Positions 1 to 10,912 of a DNA stretch of 30,000 nucleotides are shown here, one piece after another (within the stretch, counting starts at the first letter, position 1; each line of letters begins with the position of its first letter). The notes below the pieces were generated by a model. It saw nothing but the letters and a program-made list of their open reading frames with translations. It did not search any database and was not told the origin of the DNA. The translations under genes and the position numbers were made by a program. This DNA is from Anaeromyces robustus (lineage: Eukaryota > Neocallimastigomycota > Neocallimastigomycetes > Neocallimastigales > Neocallimastigaceae): assembly GCA_002104895.1 (NCBI GenBank), contig MCFG01000150.1:5001-35000 (forward strand), in the 5' to 3' direction.

Positions 1-409
1 ATAATAATTTTTAATTTTTAATGATTACTTTTAGTAATACCTTTTAGTAATACCTTTTAGTAATACTTTTAATTATTAATAATTATTAATAAATGTAATT
101 AAATAAGAATAACAATAATTAAAATTCTTATGATTTCAAACCTATTAAAAATTATAAAAAAAAAATGGCTAAGGCTATTATTTCATTTTGATATTATTTT
201 TATTTAATATTTATAAGAACAAATATAAATAATATATGTAATATATATGTAATATAATATATGTAAATATTATATAAAACGTATAATAATTTATAATCAT
301 TAATAATTTTTCATATTAATATTAAAATAATATTTAATATTATATTATATTACATTTAATTATTACATTAATGTACATTTATGTAATTACTAATTATTAA
401 TAATTAATT

Positions 410-417
<8 letters not shown>

Positions 418-480
<63 letters not shown>

Positions 481-521
481 TTAATTTATTAATTTATTTA
501 TTTATTTATTAATTAATTAAT

Positions 522-556
<35 letters not shown>

Positions 557-597
557 TTAATTTATTAATTTATTTATTTATTTATTAATTAATTAAT

Positions 598-632
<35 letters not shown>

Positions 633-661
633 TTAATTTATTAATTTATTTATTTATTTAT
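418..661. repeat. (TTTA)n array with 76-bp higher-order period
   Basis: A TTTA microsatellite is interrupted by TTAA variants. The marker TTAATTTATTAATTTA begins at 481, 557 and 633, exactly 76 bases apart, so blocks of 19 tetramers were themselves duplicated rather than single tetramers slipping. Confidence 0.85.
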
Positions 662-902
662 ATACTTATAATATAATACTATAACAATTAATCATTATAT
701 ATGTTTTTTTTTTTTTATAATTAATATTAATAACATATGTAATTCTTATTATACATTATAAAAACAATTGATTTTTTTTCTTTTCTTTTTATTTGATATT
801 TTTAATCTTTTTATATATGTAAACAATATTAAACAATATTATGACAATCACACGTAATTAATACATGCTTTTTTTAGTGTTAAAAGAATTGATTTAAAAG
901 AA

Positions 903-964
903 ACAGTTAATCATTAACTATACAATATTTATTTTTAAGTGGTTAAGCGATTATGATTAACTGT
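903..964. repeat. 12-bp inverted repeat
   Basis: ACAGTTAATCAT at 903-914 is the exact reverse complement of ATGATTAACTGT at 953-964, with a 38-base spacer. No gene is adjacent. It could be a cruciform or a regulatory dyad, or chance in AT-rich DNA. Confidence 0.5.
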
Positions 965-1433
965 AAAATATAATTAATATTTGATTACTCATAATATTAA
1001 TATAATTATGATAAAAATATTAATATTATTTAATAATTATATAATAATATTAAAAAATCACACTTTAAAATGGTTTATATAATATGAAATATAAAAGAAA
1101 ATATTTTAATAAAAAAAAAAAAAAACTTTTCTCATTTTTCATATTAACATATATATATATATTTATATTTATAGAGTTATTTGTTGATATTTTTTTTTAT
1201 AATCAAATGATTAATATCTTATTTAATCCACATTTTTTTCTTAAAAAAATAAAAAAATTTATATATTTTTGAATGTGGGGTATCTATAAAAATATTATAA
1301 AGATATTTTATTAGAAATTAATATAAAATATATATAATAATAAGAAAATAAAAATTAAAATAAATAAGCATTATAATTATTATAATTATATTTTTATATA
1401 TATATTAATATGTAATCTATTTTTAATTATTTA

Positions 1434-1907
1434 TTATCTTTTTTTTTTAATTTTATATTTTCGTTTTTTTTTTTTTTTTTCTCTATTAATTTTTTCCATT
1501 TAACATTTCGATTTTCTAATTCTTCTTTCTTTAGATTTAAATCATTTATCTTTTTCTCTAACTAAATATAAATATATGTGAATATATATATTAAATTTAA
1601 TATAAATAAATATATTTAATTATATGAATCAATTTTTATTATAATATTTATTAATATCAATTATATGTAAATAATTAATAAAATAATTTTTTTTTTCATT
1701 TTTTTTTTTTATTTTTTATTTTTTATTTTTTTTTTTACTTTTTGAATACTATCAACATCGTTATTATTTGTTTTTTTTAATTTATCTATTGGCTTTTTTA
1801 ATCTCTTTTTTTCATTTTTCTTTGCTCTATTTTTTTTTTCTTTTTCATTAATTTTATTTTTTTTTCTTGATCTAATTCTTTAAATAATTTTTGTTGATTT
1901 AAATTAG
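1434..1907 (-). CDS. 3' part of lysine-rich coiled-coil gene (two exons)
   Basis: Two open segments on the minus strand join in frame. Exon 1739-1907 reads roughly ANLNQQKLFKELDQEKKNK and goes on to end in DSIQK. Exon 1434-1561 starts LEKKINDLNLKKEELENR and ends at a TAA at 1434-1436. The 177-base intron (1562-1738) begins GTAAAA and ends ATTTAG, and the phase is 0 on both sides. The product is very Lys/Glu/Asn rich with heptad-like Leu/Ile spacing, so a coiled coil is likely. The 5' acceptor at 1908-1909 (GATAG) needs an upstream exon. An open stretch at about 2081-2137 (EIDSLQMKYVNH) is a candidate, but I could not splice it in frame. The gene is therefore 5'-incomplete or decaying. Function unknown. 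Confidence 0.55.
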
Positions 1908-2167
1908 CTATCCGTTAATGAAAATATTTATATAATATTTAAATAAAATTCAGTACAATTACAATATATATATTAATATAAAATATACTAATATTTATTA
2001 TTTATGAAACTATTTGATATATATATATTATTATTATTAATATTTACATGGTCTTTATAACCTTGTAATATTCTGTGTTAAAACATTAACTGAAATAAAA
2101 TATGATTGACATATTTCATTTGAAGAGAATCAATTTCCTTTTATTTTATAAATATTATAAATTAAAT

Positions 2168-2223
2168 TATATCAATATCGTTGTTTAAAATATAAATATA
2201 TTTTAAACAACGATATTGATATA
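2168..2223. repeat. 27-bp perfect palindrome (hairpin or cruciform)
   Basis: The arm 2168-2194 (TATATCAATATCGTTG and onward) is the exact reverse complement of 2197-2223, with only AA at 2195-2196 between them. Pairing stops immediately outside the arms. It lies just upstream of the coiled-coil gene fragment on the minus strand. Confidence 0.9.
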
Positions 2224-2224
2224 C

Positions 2225-2734
2225 ATGGTAAAAATAATAATGGTTATAATAATTTATTCATTAATTAACTATAAAATTATTATTATTGATTCAAGATTAA
2301 TTAATTTCAATATATTAATAAGAAGAAAAACATTAAAATCTAACCTTTAATAAAATTTGTATTATAAATTTATTAATTATTATATCTATTTACAAAAAAT
2401 AATATACTGCATAAAAAATAAATATTTAATAATAATAAAAATGAATACTGTTTTTTTTCTTATTTATTATTATTATTAATTATTTTATACAAAATTATTT
2501 TTAATTATACTTATAAATAATTCAAAGTTACAAAAACATTAAATGTATAAACATTATTTATTATAAATATATATATTATTTTTTTTTTTGTTAACATTCT
2601 CACTTTTTATTTTTTATTACATTATTTAATTTTTTATTTTAATTTTTAATAGTAATAAGGCAATTATAAATGTTTTGTAAACAAAAAAAAAATACATAAA
2701 AAAACATAAAGTAATTAATCATTTTTATTTATCT
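2225..2734. other. gene-free AT-rich spacer
   Basis: The segment is AT-rich with TTATTA runs. No coding pattern is seen on either strand. Confidence 0.5.
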
Positions 2735-2955
2735 TTAATTATCTTTTTTATTACTTCCAAGTCTTACTATTAATGCACCACCAATACATAATAAAAATAT
2801 ATATAGAAATCTATCATAAATGCAATTTCTATTATATACTTCTCTAACAAAGTATCTGATTTTTTAATATTAATAATCATAATTTTTCTATACAGTATAA
2901 TAATATTGAATAATTTAATATAAAAATAAAATGAAAGAATACATTTCATGCCTTG
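2735..2955 (-). pseudogene. C-terminal relic of LURP-one/Tubby-C-like gene
   Basis: On the minus strand one frame reads MKCILSFYFYIKLFN, then RKIMIINIKKSDTLLEKY, then IIEIAFMIDF. This matches residues 175-221 of the intact gene at 4027-4818, which has EILIGIIKKLDTVRKQY then TVEIAPMVDY, and it keeps the spacing from Met to Asn. After MIDF the family's hydrophobic helix continues in another frame (ILLCIGGALIVRLG), ending SNKKDN and a TAA at 2735-2737, so at least one frameshift lies near 2795. The N-terminal two thirds of the gene are absent or unrecognisable. It is a host-gene relic that was probably once part of the same tandem family. Confidence 0.75.
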
Positions 2956-3124
2956 CAGAATGATTTATGTAAAGTAATAATAAATAAACAATTATAATAA
3001 TGATGATTTTAATAATAATAATAAAAAAGAATTATAATAAATAATAATAAACTTTTAATAGTAATTACTGATTTTAATTAACTTTAAAAAGTTAAAAATT
3101 ATAATTATTGAATATTTGTTAAAT

Positions 3125-3205
3125 ATTTATTTATTTATTTTATTTGTTTATTTATTTATTTTATTTGTTTATTTATTTATTTATTTGTTTATTTATTTAT
3201 TTATT
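3125..3205. repeat. imperfect TTTATTTATTTATTTTATTTG minisatellite
   Basis: About four units of 20-21 bases built from TTTA tetramers are punctuated by a single G at the unit end. Confidence 0.7.
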
Positions 3206-3240
3206 ATTATTAAATTTATTATGATATTAAGTAGGTAATG

Positions 3241-3273
<33 letters not shown>

Positions 3274-3589
3274 ATAATATCCTTTTTTAAATTGTGCAAC
3301 TTTTAATAGTATTATAATAAATTATGAGTATATAAATTATAAATTAAACTTTTTTTCTTTTTTTTTATAATGATAAATATAGAGTAATAAATATTTATTA
3401 AAATAAAACTATTTTACATTTAACTTACATTTCATGTTTATTATTAATTTATTTTATCATATGCAATCTTTTTTTTTATTATCCATTCATTCATTATTTA
3501 TTTATTATTTATTTATTATTTTTTATTTTATTTTATTTTTTTTTATTTTTTATTTTATATTTATTTTTTTATAATTTTTTATTATTTTT

Positions 3590-3800
3590 TTATTTTACAT
3601 TCATTTTTTTTATACATTCACTTTTTTATACATGCATTTTTTTTTTATACATGCATTTATATATATATACATTCATTTTTTTTTTTATACATTCATTTTT
3701 TTTTTTTTTTTATACATTCATTTTTTTTTTTTTTTTTTTATACATTCATTTTTTTTTTTTTATACATTTATTTTTTTTATACATTTATTTTTTGTAATTA
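3590..3800. repeat. poly-T/ATACATTCA minisatellite
   Basis: About ten units each have a T run of variable length (6-21) followed by ATACATTCA or a variant (ATACATGCA, ATACATTTA). Length variation sits in the T runs. Confidence 0.8.
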
Positions 3801-4026
3801 TTTTTTATAATTATTATCTTTTTTATTTATCTAGTTTTCTCTATATAATTTATTTTTTTTTATACAAGTACTTTTTTTTACCAACTGAAAACAATTTAAT
3901 TTATTTTAAAATTTATAAAGAATTTATAATAATTATTTTATTATATAAATAATTTTCAATATTTAATTTATTATTATAAATAACAAGTCATTATAAATAA
4001 TTATTATAAATGTTTTTGTTTTTTTT

Positions 4027-4818
4027 TTAAGTAATATTACAACCAATGGCTGCAGCATTTAAAAAAAAATTTAAATATTCTATTCTATTTTGATGATTTT
4101 TCTTTTTAATTATATCAAGTATTATTAATAAAGTACCAAGACCTAATAAAAACATATAATCTACCATTGGCGCAATTTCTACTGTATATTGTTTTCTTAC
4201 TGTATCTAATTTTTTTATAATACCAATCAAGATTTCTTTATCTTTTCCTTTATTACAATAGATACTGTAATACTTTCTAAATTTATTAAATCTCATTTCT
4301 AATTCCTCATTTTCATTATTATATTTATTGAAAATAGATATATTATAATTAAGTACAGCATTATTTTTTTTGGAAGATGTTTTTATGGTTCCACATAATT
4401 CAGAATTATTAGTACCTTCATAGATATAAATTTCTTTATTATTTTTCATTTCCATATTAACATTAAATATTGGTGTACGTTCAGTATCATAAATTGTTAT
4501 TATCTCTTTATTTTTTTCACAATAAAATTGTTCATTTTCTTCACTATCTAGTATATCTATTGTTTCATTTTCAATAATTTTAAATAATTTTTTATTATTA
4601 ATTTTTAGTCTTTCTCTTAAACAATACTTGATATGTTTGTTAGTAACATATTTTTTATCTATAACAGCAATTTCATGGTCTGGTATATTAATAGAATCAT
4701 TATATTCTGTTGTTATATTTTCATCAAAAGGGGATTCAGTATAATCAAGAGTATATGGTGGTGGTATTTCTGAAGAGGAATAAGTTTGCTGATATGGTTG
4801 AATATTTTCTTTTGTCAT
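4027..4818 (-). CDS. LURP-one-related/Tubby C-terminal-like protein A
   Basis: The product has 263 residues. A Pro/Tyr-rich, disordered N-terminus carries a PPPY motif at 19-22, the kind bound by WW domains. From about residue 46 to 240 it has the beta-strand-rich pattern of the LURP-one/Tubby-C-like fold, including IYDTERTPIFNVNMEMK at 109-125 followed by KEIYIYEG. It ends in the family's hydrophobic helix, EIAPMVDYMFLLGLGTLL, at about 214-231. This fold is shared by plant LOR proteins, Tubby and phospholipid scramblases, whose members bind lipid or associate with membranes. The actual role here is unknown. The ATG is the first in frame and is followed by the conserved MT- start also seen in protein B. 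It is a paralogue of 5821-6621, with relics nearby. No intron is needed. Confidence 0.8.
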   Translation of the reverse strand: MTKENIQPYQQTYSSSEIPPPYTLDYTESPFDENITTEYNDSINIPDHEIAVIDKKYVTNKHIKYCLRERLKINNKKLFKIIENETIDILDSEENEQFYCEKNKEIITIYDTERTPIFNVNMEMKNNKEIYIYEGTNNSELCGTIKTSSKKNNAVLNYNISIFNKYNNENEELEMRFNKFRKYYSIYCNKGKDKEILIGIIKKLDTVRKQYTVEIAPMVDYMFLLGLGTLLIILDIIKKKNHQNRIEYLNFFLNAAAIGCNIT

Positions 4819-5543
4819 TTAAAAATAATAGTAATATTTTTTTTATTTTTTTTTTTTTTTATTTTATTTTATAAAATAGAAATATATAAATATATAAATA
4901 TATATAATTATAATTATAATTATTTAAAATTTATTAACTTTTTCTTTTTATATTTATTTTTTCATTTTCAAAAAAAAAAGATAGTTTTATTTTTTGTTTT
5001 GTTTTTGTTTTTGTTTTTGTTTTTTTAAAACAAAAAAAAAAAAACAAAAAAAAAATTTTTTAATTAAAAAAGGAAAAATTTTATTATTAAAAAATATTTA
5101 TATATATATAAATAAATTATCTTAATATCTTAATTATCTTTAATTATTTTTAAAAAATAAATTAATTATGCCAACCATGAAAAGTTTAAAAAAAAAAAAA
5201 AAAAAATAATAATAATAATGTGCCGTAAAAATAGCAATAATGCCGTTATAATAGCAATAATAAAATATATTATAAAATAAAAGAATAAACAACTGTATAA
5301 TATTAAAATTTTTATTTATTTTTTTATTTTTTATTTATAGATATTTTCTTATATATTCTTTATTAAATATTAAATATAATTATTTATTTCTATACATTTT
5401 TTTTTATAAAGTAAGAAAACTTTTTCTTTATTACAAAAAAAAAAAAAAATATTATAAAATGTCATAAAATATTAAAAAATATTATATATTAAAAAAAATT
5501 AAAACATTTTCATTTCCCATATAATATATATATTCTTTTTTTT

Positions 5544-5574
<31 letters not shown>

Positions 5575-5820
5575 ATTAAATTTTAATAATTTATTTGAAG
5601 TATAATATATATTTATATATATATATATAAATATAAGTTGTTATGTTATTAGATTGTTATGCTATTATATTATTTTAAATTATAAAATAATCATTATAAA
5701 TTATTTATAATGGTTTTTATTATTTTATTGTTGTAAATAAAAGATTATTATTATAAAAGAAGTATTATTATAAATGCTTTTTTTTTTATTTTATTTTTAT
5801 TTTATTTTTTATTTTATCAT
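4819..5820. other. spacer between the two LOR-like genes
   Basis: No gene is seen. The right end holds the 3' flank of gene B. The left end is the upstream region of gene A, with poly-T, the (GTTTTT)n tract and a TAAAAAAGGAAAAA motif near 5066, both shared with the upstream region of gene B. Confidence 0.55.
4990..5026 (-). promoter_or_regulatory. (AAAAAC)n tract upstream of LOR-like gene A
   Basis: On the plus strand this is GTTTTT/GTTTT repeated, which is AAAAAC on the coding strand, about 175 bases before the start codon. The same tract occurs about 130 bases before gene B. It is either a retained ancestral flank or a promoter or 5' UTR element. Confidence 0.4.
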
Positions 5821-6621
5821 TTATGAAATAATACAGAAACCATAAACAATAAAATTAAAATAATCCATTCTATCTTCATGAATTTTCTTTTTTATGGCTT
5901 CAAGTCTTATTACTAAAGTGCCAAGTCCTAATAAAAACATAAAATCTACCATTGGTGCAATTTCTACTGAAAATTTTTTCCTATCTTTACCAATTTTTTT
6001 TATAGTACCAATCATAATTTTTTTATCCTTTCCTTTATTATTACAATAGATAGTATAATAATTTCTAAATTTATTATATTTCATTTCTAATTCTTCTTCT
6101 TCATTATTGGCTTTATTAAAAACACTTATACTATAATTTCGTATATCATCCGTTACTTTTGATGATGTCTTAATAGTGGCATATAATTCAGAATTACTAG
6201 TATCTTTACATATATATATTTCTTTATAATTTTTCATTTCTACGTTTACATTTAAAACCGGGGTATATTCATCATCATAAATTATTATTTTATTTCCTTT
6301 TCCTTTTTTTTTACAATAAAATTGTTTTTGTTCTTCACTATCAAGAATATCTATTGTATCACTTTCATCATAATTATATGTTATTCTATTATAAGTTTTA
6401 AGTCCTTCTCTTAAATAATATATAATATGTTTATTAGTAACATATTTTCTATCTATAATAGCAATTTCATGATCTGGTATATTAATAAAATCATTATATT
6501 GTATTTTTGTATTTATATCAAAAGGTGATTCAGTATATCCAGGGGTATATTGTGGTAACTGTTCTGAAGAAGATACCGGGGTATATGGTTGTGGCGGTGG
6601 TGGATTTAATAATCTTGTCAT
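5821..6621 (-). CDS. LURP-one-related/Tubby C-terminal-like protein B
   Basis: The product has 266 residues and is clearly a paralogue of the 4027-4818 protein. Shared blocks include GYTESPFD against DYTESPFD, INIPDHEIAIIDRKYVTNKH, DTIDILDSEE, ELEMKYNKFRNYYTIYCN, KIMIGTIKK and the C-terminal EIAPMVDFMFLLGLGTLV. The N-terminal 30 residues are Pro/Gln/Ser/Tyr rich (NPPPPQPYTP) and diverge from protein A, which suggests a flexible leader. The domain from about 49 to 245 follows the LURP-one/Tubby-C-like pattern, ending in a hydrophobic helix buried in this fold in known members. A short hydrophobic C-terminus (FNFIVYGFCIIS) follows. Lipid or membrane association is possible but not shown. It lies in the same orientation as gene A, about 1 kb apart, consistent with tandem duplication. 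Confidence 0.8.
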   Translation of the reverse strand: MTRLLNPPPPQPYTPVSSSEQLPQYTPGYTESPFDINTKIQYNDFINIPDHEIAIIDRKYVTNKHIIYYLREGLKTYNRITYNYDESDTIDILDSEEQKQFYCKKKGKGNKIIIYDDEYTPVLNVNVEMKNYKEIYICKDTSNSELYATIKTSSKVTDDIRNYSISVFNKANNEEEELEMKYNKFRNYYTIYCNNKGKDKKIMIGTIKKIGKDRKKFSVEIAPMVDFMFLLGLGTLVIRLEAIKKKIHEDRMDYFNFIVYGFCIIS

Positions 6622-8349
6622 TATAAAATATTACTATTTTTTTTTTTTTTTATAAAAAAAAAAAAAAAAAAGTAAAAAAGATATATCTATAATTATTATA
6701 AATTAAAATAATTTATCTTTATCTTTATCTTTTTTTTATTCTTATTTTTGTTTTTGTTTTTGTATTTATTTTTGGAATAAAAAAGGAAAAAGAATAAAAA
6801 AAGGAAAATAAAGAAAGAAAAGAAATCTATATATATATTAAATAATTTTTTTTAATAATTTTTTTTTTTAATATTTTTTTAATTTAATTGAATATTATTG
6901 TTTTTATTTATTTATTTAAATATTCATTTAATTATATATTATAAAATAAGAATGAATATTAATTAATATAATATAATATAATATAATATAACATAATATG
7001 ATTTAATTATAATATTTAATTAAATATTTAAATATTTATTTAATTATTTATTTATTTATATATAAAATATTTATTTAATTATTTATTTTCATTTATTTAT
7101 TTTTTAAAAAACTTATTAATTAATTAATTAATTAATATAAAAAACATAATTTGTAATTTGTAATAATTATAACAATAACAATAATAATAATAATAATAGT
7201 AATTAATAATAATAATAATAATAATAATAATTGTTAGAATATGTGAAATATGTGTTAAATGTATTAAAATGTATTGTATTAAATATAATGTATGAGCCAC
7301 ATTGTATGAATATAAAAGCATGTAATTTATATAATTTAAATATTTGTAACTCTTTATCATAAAAATATATTAATAAAGTTGACATAATATTAAACCCAAT
7401 TAACTGACTGTTAATAATAATAATAATAATAATAATAATTATATTTATTTTTTGATGTTTCGTCCAATTAATATAAAATATATTTTTAATATTTTTTAAT
7501 TATTAATTAATTATCAATTTCTAATTATTATTATTATTATAAAGGATAATAGTTAAATAATTAAAAAAGTGTTTCTAAACACAATTTTTATTTTAACTTT
7601 TCTATTATAGAAAAGATGATAAAAAACAAAAAAAAATAAGAAAAGAAAAGAAAAGAAAAAAAAAATAACAAACTTTATAACAATGATAATTGATTTTAAC
7701 TTTAAAACTTTAATAATCTATGAACCATAATTTTAATTTTTAACACAATTTTTTATTTTATTTTATTTTATATCCAGAAAAAAAAAAAGACATTAGATAC
7801 AATTAAATATTTATTTAAGATGTAACTTTTTCTTTTTTATTAATATTATTATTACATTTGTATACATACTTTATATACATTTTTTATAATTATTGATTAT
7901 CATAAACGATTAATTAACTACATAAACATACTACATTGTAAATTATTGTCATTACATTACATTACATAAAATATTACATAAAAAAAAAATAAAATTAAAA
8001 TTAAAAAATAAATAAAAATTATAATATTGAATAATTTTTCTAATCTTTTTAAAATGAAGGTTATGTTTAATACTATTATGTATTATGTATTATTTATTAT
8101 TTATAGTTATAATAAATAACAGCAATATTGTATTAAAATACCTTATTTTTATTATTATTCTGTTTATTTTATTTCTATAATAAATTTAAAATATATAATT
8201 AATTAGTTTTTTTTTTTTTTTTTTTTTTTTTTTCTATATTAATCATTCAATAATATTAAAATAAATAGAAATCATTTTTAATACTTTATATTTATATAAT
8301 AAAAATTGTTCATAATATAAAATATGGAGTTAAAAATATTAGAAATAAT
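6622..8349. other. AT-rich spacer with (TAA)n tracts
   Basis: No gene is supported. Upstream of gene B it holds poly-A/T, a (GTTTTT)n tract at about 6746-6765 and TAAAAAAGGAAAA motifs at 6776-6808. (TAA)n arrays lie at about 7183-7231 and 7413-7439, and a 30-base poly-T at about 8204-8233. The minus-strand frame 7203-7385 includes a non-repetitive segment (FYDKELQIFKLYKL) faintly like the LOR core, but too weak to call. Confidence 0.5.
6746..6765 (-). promoter_or_regulatory. (AAAAAC)n tract upstream of LOR-like gene B
   Basis: A GTTTTT repeat on the plus strand lies about 130 bases upstream of the gene B start. It is the counterpart of the tract before gene A. Confidence 0.35.
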
Positions 8350-8550
8350 AAATGATTTTTATAGCTAATATTAAAAATTTTGTCTATAATATATGGTATT
8401 ATTAAATATATAGCATTTTTTTTGTTGATAATAAATAGTATTTAATAAACTTCTTCAGAATAATTATCTCTCAAGCAATACTTATAATACTTGTTTAACC
8501 TGTTAATTGAATAATGGTTATTAATCTATTACATATAAATCTGTATGTGT
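8350..8550 (-). pseudogene. decayed relic of LURP-one/Tubby-C-like gene
   Basis: The minus strand at about 8448-8504 reads NRLNKYYKYCLRDNYSEE, matching VTNKHIKYCLRERL in the intact gene A (residues 58-71). Just upstream, in another frame, TDLYVID (about 8522-8545) matches EIAVID. Downstream, IYLIIPYIIDKIFNIS is a weaker match to the IYDTERTPIFNVN segment. Stops and frame changes separate the pieces. Only the middle of the gene is recognisable. It is in the same orientation as the two intact copies. Confidence 0.55.
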
Positions 8551-8919
8551 ATTATTTTTTTTTGTTAATATCTTCATTATTATTATTATATTTTATTATT
8601 ATGACATAAATTATTAATTATCTATAATGATTTAAAGCATCACAAAATCACACCATCCCCAAATACATGTACCTTTTTTTTTTTTTTATTTTATTTTACT
8701 TTATTTAATTTTTAATTTTAAAATACTTTAATTATTAATAATAATATTTATTAATTTATGTTTTAAAAATTTTAATTTTAATTGTAATTTTAATTTTAAT
8801 TATATATATTTTTTTAAAAATATTACATTTATTTTATACATTTCATTTAATAACTCTTAAAGTTCGTTTATTATGTTTATAAATATTATTTATTATTTTT
8901 TTCTATTTTAGTTTAGCTT

Positions 8920-8962
8920 AGTTTAGTTTTAATTTTAGTTTTAGTTTTAGTTTTAGTTTAAT
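8920..8962. repeat. (TTTTAG)n short tandem repeat
   Basis: Several consecutive TTTTAG hexamers with variants lie inside the desert. They do not match the TTAGGG-type telomere repeat of most fungi. Confidence 0.6.
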
Positions 8963-10603
8963 TTTATTTTAATAAATGTAAATGTTTTTTATGCTTTTAT
9001 TCTAATAAAAAAAAAAAAAACATTAATTAATTAATTAATAAAGATAATAAATAAAATATTAAAATATTCTTGTTTATATTAAAATTGTTGATGCAAATGA
9101 AAATAATTAATATTAAATTATTCCTTCTAATTAAAAATGTTTTTAACTCTATTATTAATAATAATAACAGAAAGAAAGGAAAGACGTCAAAAAAAAAATA
9201 ACGGAATAGAAAAATAAATAAATAAATATATAATAAATAAATAAATTAATTAATAAATTAATAAATTAATAACTAAATAAATATAGAAAAATAGAAAAAT
9301 GCTTTTTTTTTCTTTCTTTCAAGTTTATAATGAAATAAAATTAAATATATTAATAGTATATCATTTATCAATCATATCATATAATAAAAGATAATAAAAA
9401 TAGATGAAATTATTTTATGTTATGATTATGATTAAATAATTAAAGTTTTTTTTTTGCCGTTGTTGTTGAATTATCATATAAATGTCTTTAAAATTATTAA
9501 AGTAATACTGTATGTATATTTTAAAAATCCACCATAAATCATAAAAGGTATTTGCTTTAGAAAAAAAAAAAATAAACTTTTATAATAATCTTCTAATTAA
9601 AATAAAATAAAAAGATAAAAAAGAATATTACTAACGGATAATTTATTAATATAATAAATAAATTAATAAATAAAATTGTTTGTATTTTTTTTTATCTTAT
9701 TATTATTATTATTATTATTTTATTCATCTTTATATTTATTATTATTCTATATTCAATTATTATATTTTTTTTTTAATAATATTTTTATTAAACATTTTGT
9801 TTTTGTTTTCTATTTTATTTTTTTAATAAATTAAAAAAAACGGAAAAAAAATTCAATATATTTTATTATATTGAAATTATATTATTTTAAATTATTAAAT
9901 GATTCTAGTGTTTATTTTAATATATTAATATATTAAATTTTTTTTATAATAATTATAAATTCGACTGCGGTAACTTTTTGATTTTACGTTTTTTATAATA
10001 TTTAAACTTATTAAAAATATATATCAATATTTTGTACTACATTAAAATATTCTTTATATGTAATAAATATTTACATAATAAATTTTTAATATGAATTAAA
10101 TTATAGTATGATACATTATTATATATCATTTATTCTTATTCATTTTCAATTCTTTATAAATTTTATTATTGTTTAAAGTTAATTACCAAAATTGAAACCA
10201 ATAAACATGCAGTGAATCGACATAAATATATTAATATTATATTAAATTGGTTTTTTTCTTTTATTAATCTAATAAATATTAATTTAATATTTTTTAATGT
10301 TTTTTTTTTTTGTGTGTGATAATTAATAATATTTAAACTTTTAAATTCATAAAAAAAAAAATTTTTTTTTTTATGTAATGATTAGAAAAAGTTATTCAAG
10401 AATAATAATAACAATAAACTATAAAATCGATATATAATAATAAAATTTAAATTGTATTTTAATAATATATTATATTATAACAATATAATATAATTTGTTA
10501 TGCGAAAAAAAAAATACAAAAAAAAAAAATATATTATATATATTATAATCAAACAAATTTAATTTACAATTATTAAAATTAATTATTAAAAAAATATTAA
10601 TAA

Positions 10604-10639
<36 letters not shown>

Positions 10640-10904
10640 ATATATAATAATAAAAATGATATAAATACTTGAATATTTCCTAAAACTTTTAAATTTTAAT
10701 CTTTTAACATAAATATTTGTATATAATTAAATTATTTATTTATTTTTATTATTGAAAGTAAAATTATTTTATTTTAGAAATATTTATTTATATTGTAGAT
10801 TAATATAAAGTTCAATAATTGAAAATAATTATAATAAAAAGATTGTATATATAATAATTTTAGATTAAACAGAATTAAATAAATAAAACAAATCAATTTA
10901 ATTG

Positions 10905-10912
10905 TATATAAA
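10905..10912 (+). promoter_or_regulatory. candidate TATA box for the secreted repeat protein
   Basis: TATATAAA lies 93 bases before the ATG at 11005, in a region that becomes A-rich (little T) towards the start codon, as expected for a 5' UTR. In such AT-rich DNA the motif alone is weak evidence. Confidence 0.35.

Larger units (their letters stand above)
1..1433. other. gene-free AT-rich left flank
   Basis: No gene is supported here. The stretch holds the (TTTA)n array listed separately, a 12-bp inverted repeat at 903-964, and poly-A/T tracts. The open frame at 1084-1272 is almost entirely Lys, Phe, Ile and Tyr from poly-A/T and is not a credible gene. Confidence 0.6.
2960..4026. other. gene-free spacer dominated by simple repeats
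   Basis: It contains TTTA/TTTG repeats, a 31-base poly-A run at 3241-3271, and the ATACATTCA/poly-T array listed separately. The plus-strand open frame 3632-3952 is Phe/Ile/Tyr/His from that array and is not a gene. Confidence 0.6.

Noticed and set aside
3632-3952. Phe/Ile/His/Tyr plus-strand frame
   Set aside because: It is the translation of the poly-T/ATACATTCA array, with no protein-like composition.
7203-7385. Minus-strand frame with FYDKELQIFKLYKL, similar to the IYD.E..(P)IF part of LOR-like proteins
   Set aside because: The match is too short and the rest of the frame does not align. A tblastn-style alignment to both intact proteins would settle it.
8920-8962. Telomere-like repeat
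   Set aside because: TTTTAG hexamers are few, irregular and internal, and do not match TTAGGG.
9430-9570. Minus-strand open stretch reading KQIPFMIYGGFLKYTY, faintly like the hydrolase QIPYYNINGDLDY segment
   Set aside because: Only a few residues agree and no neighbouring hydrolase segment was found. It could be chance in AT-rich DNA.
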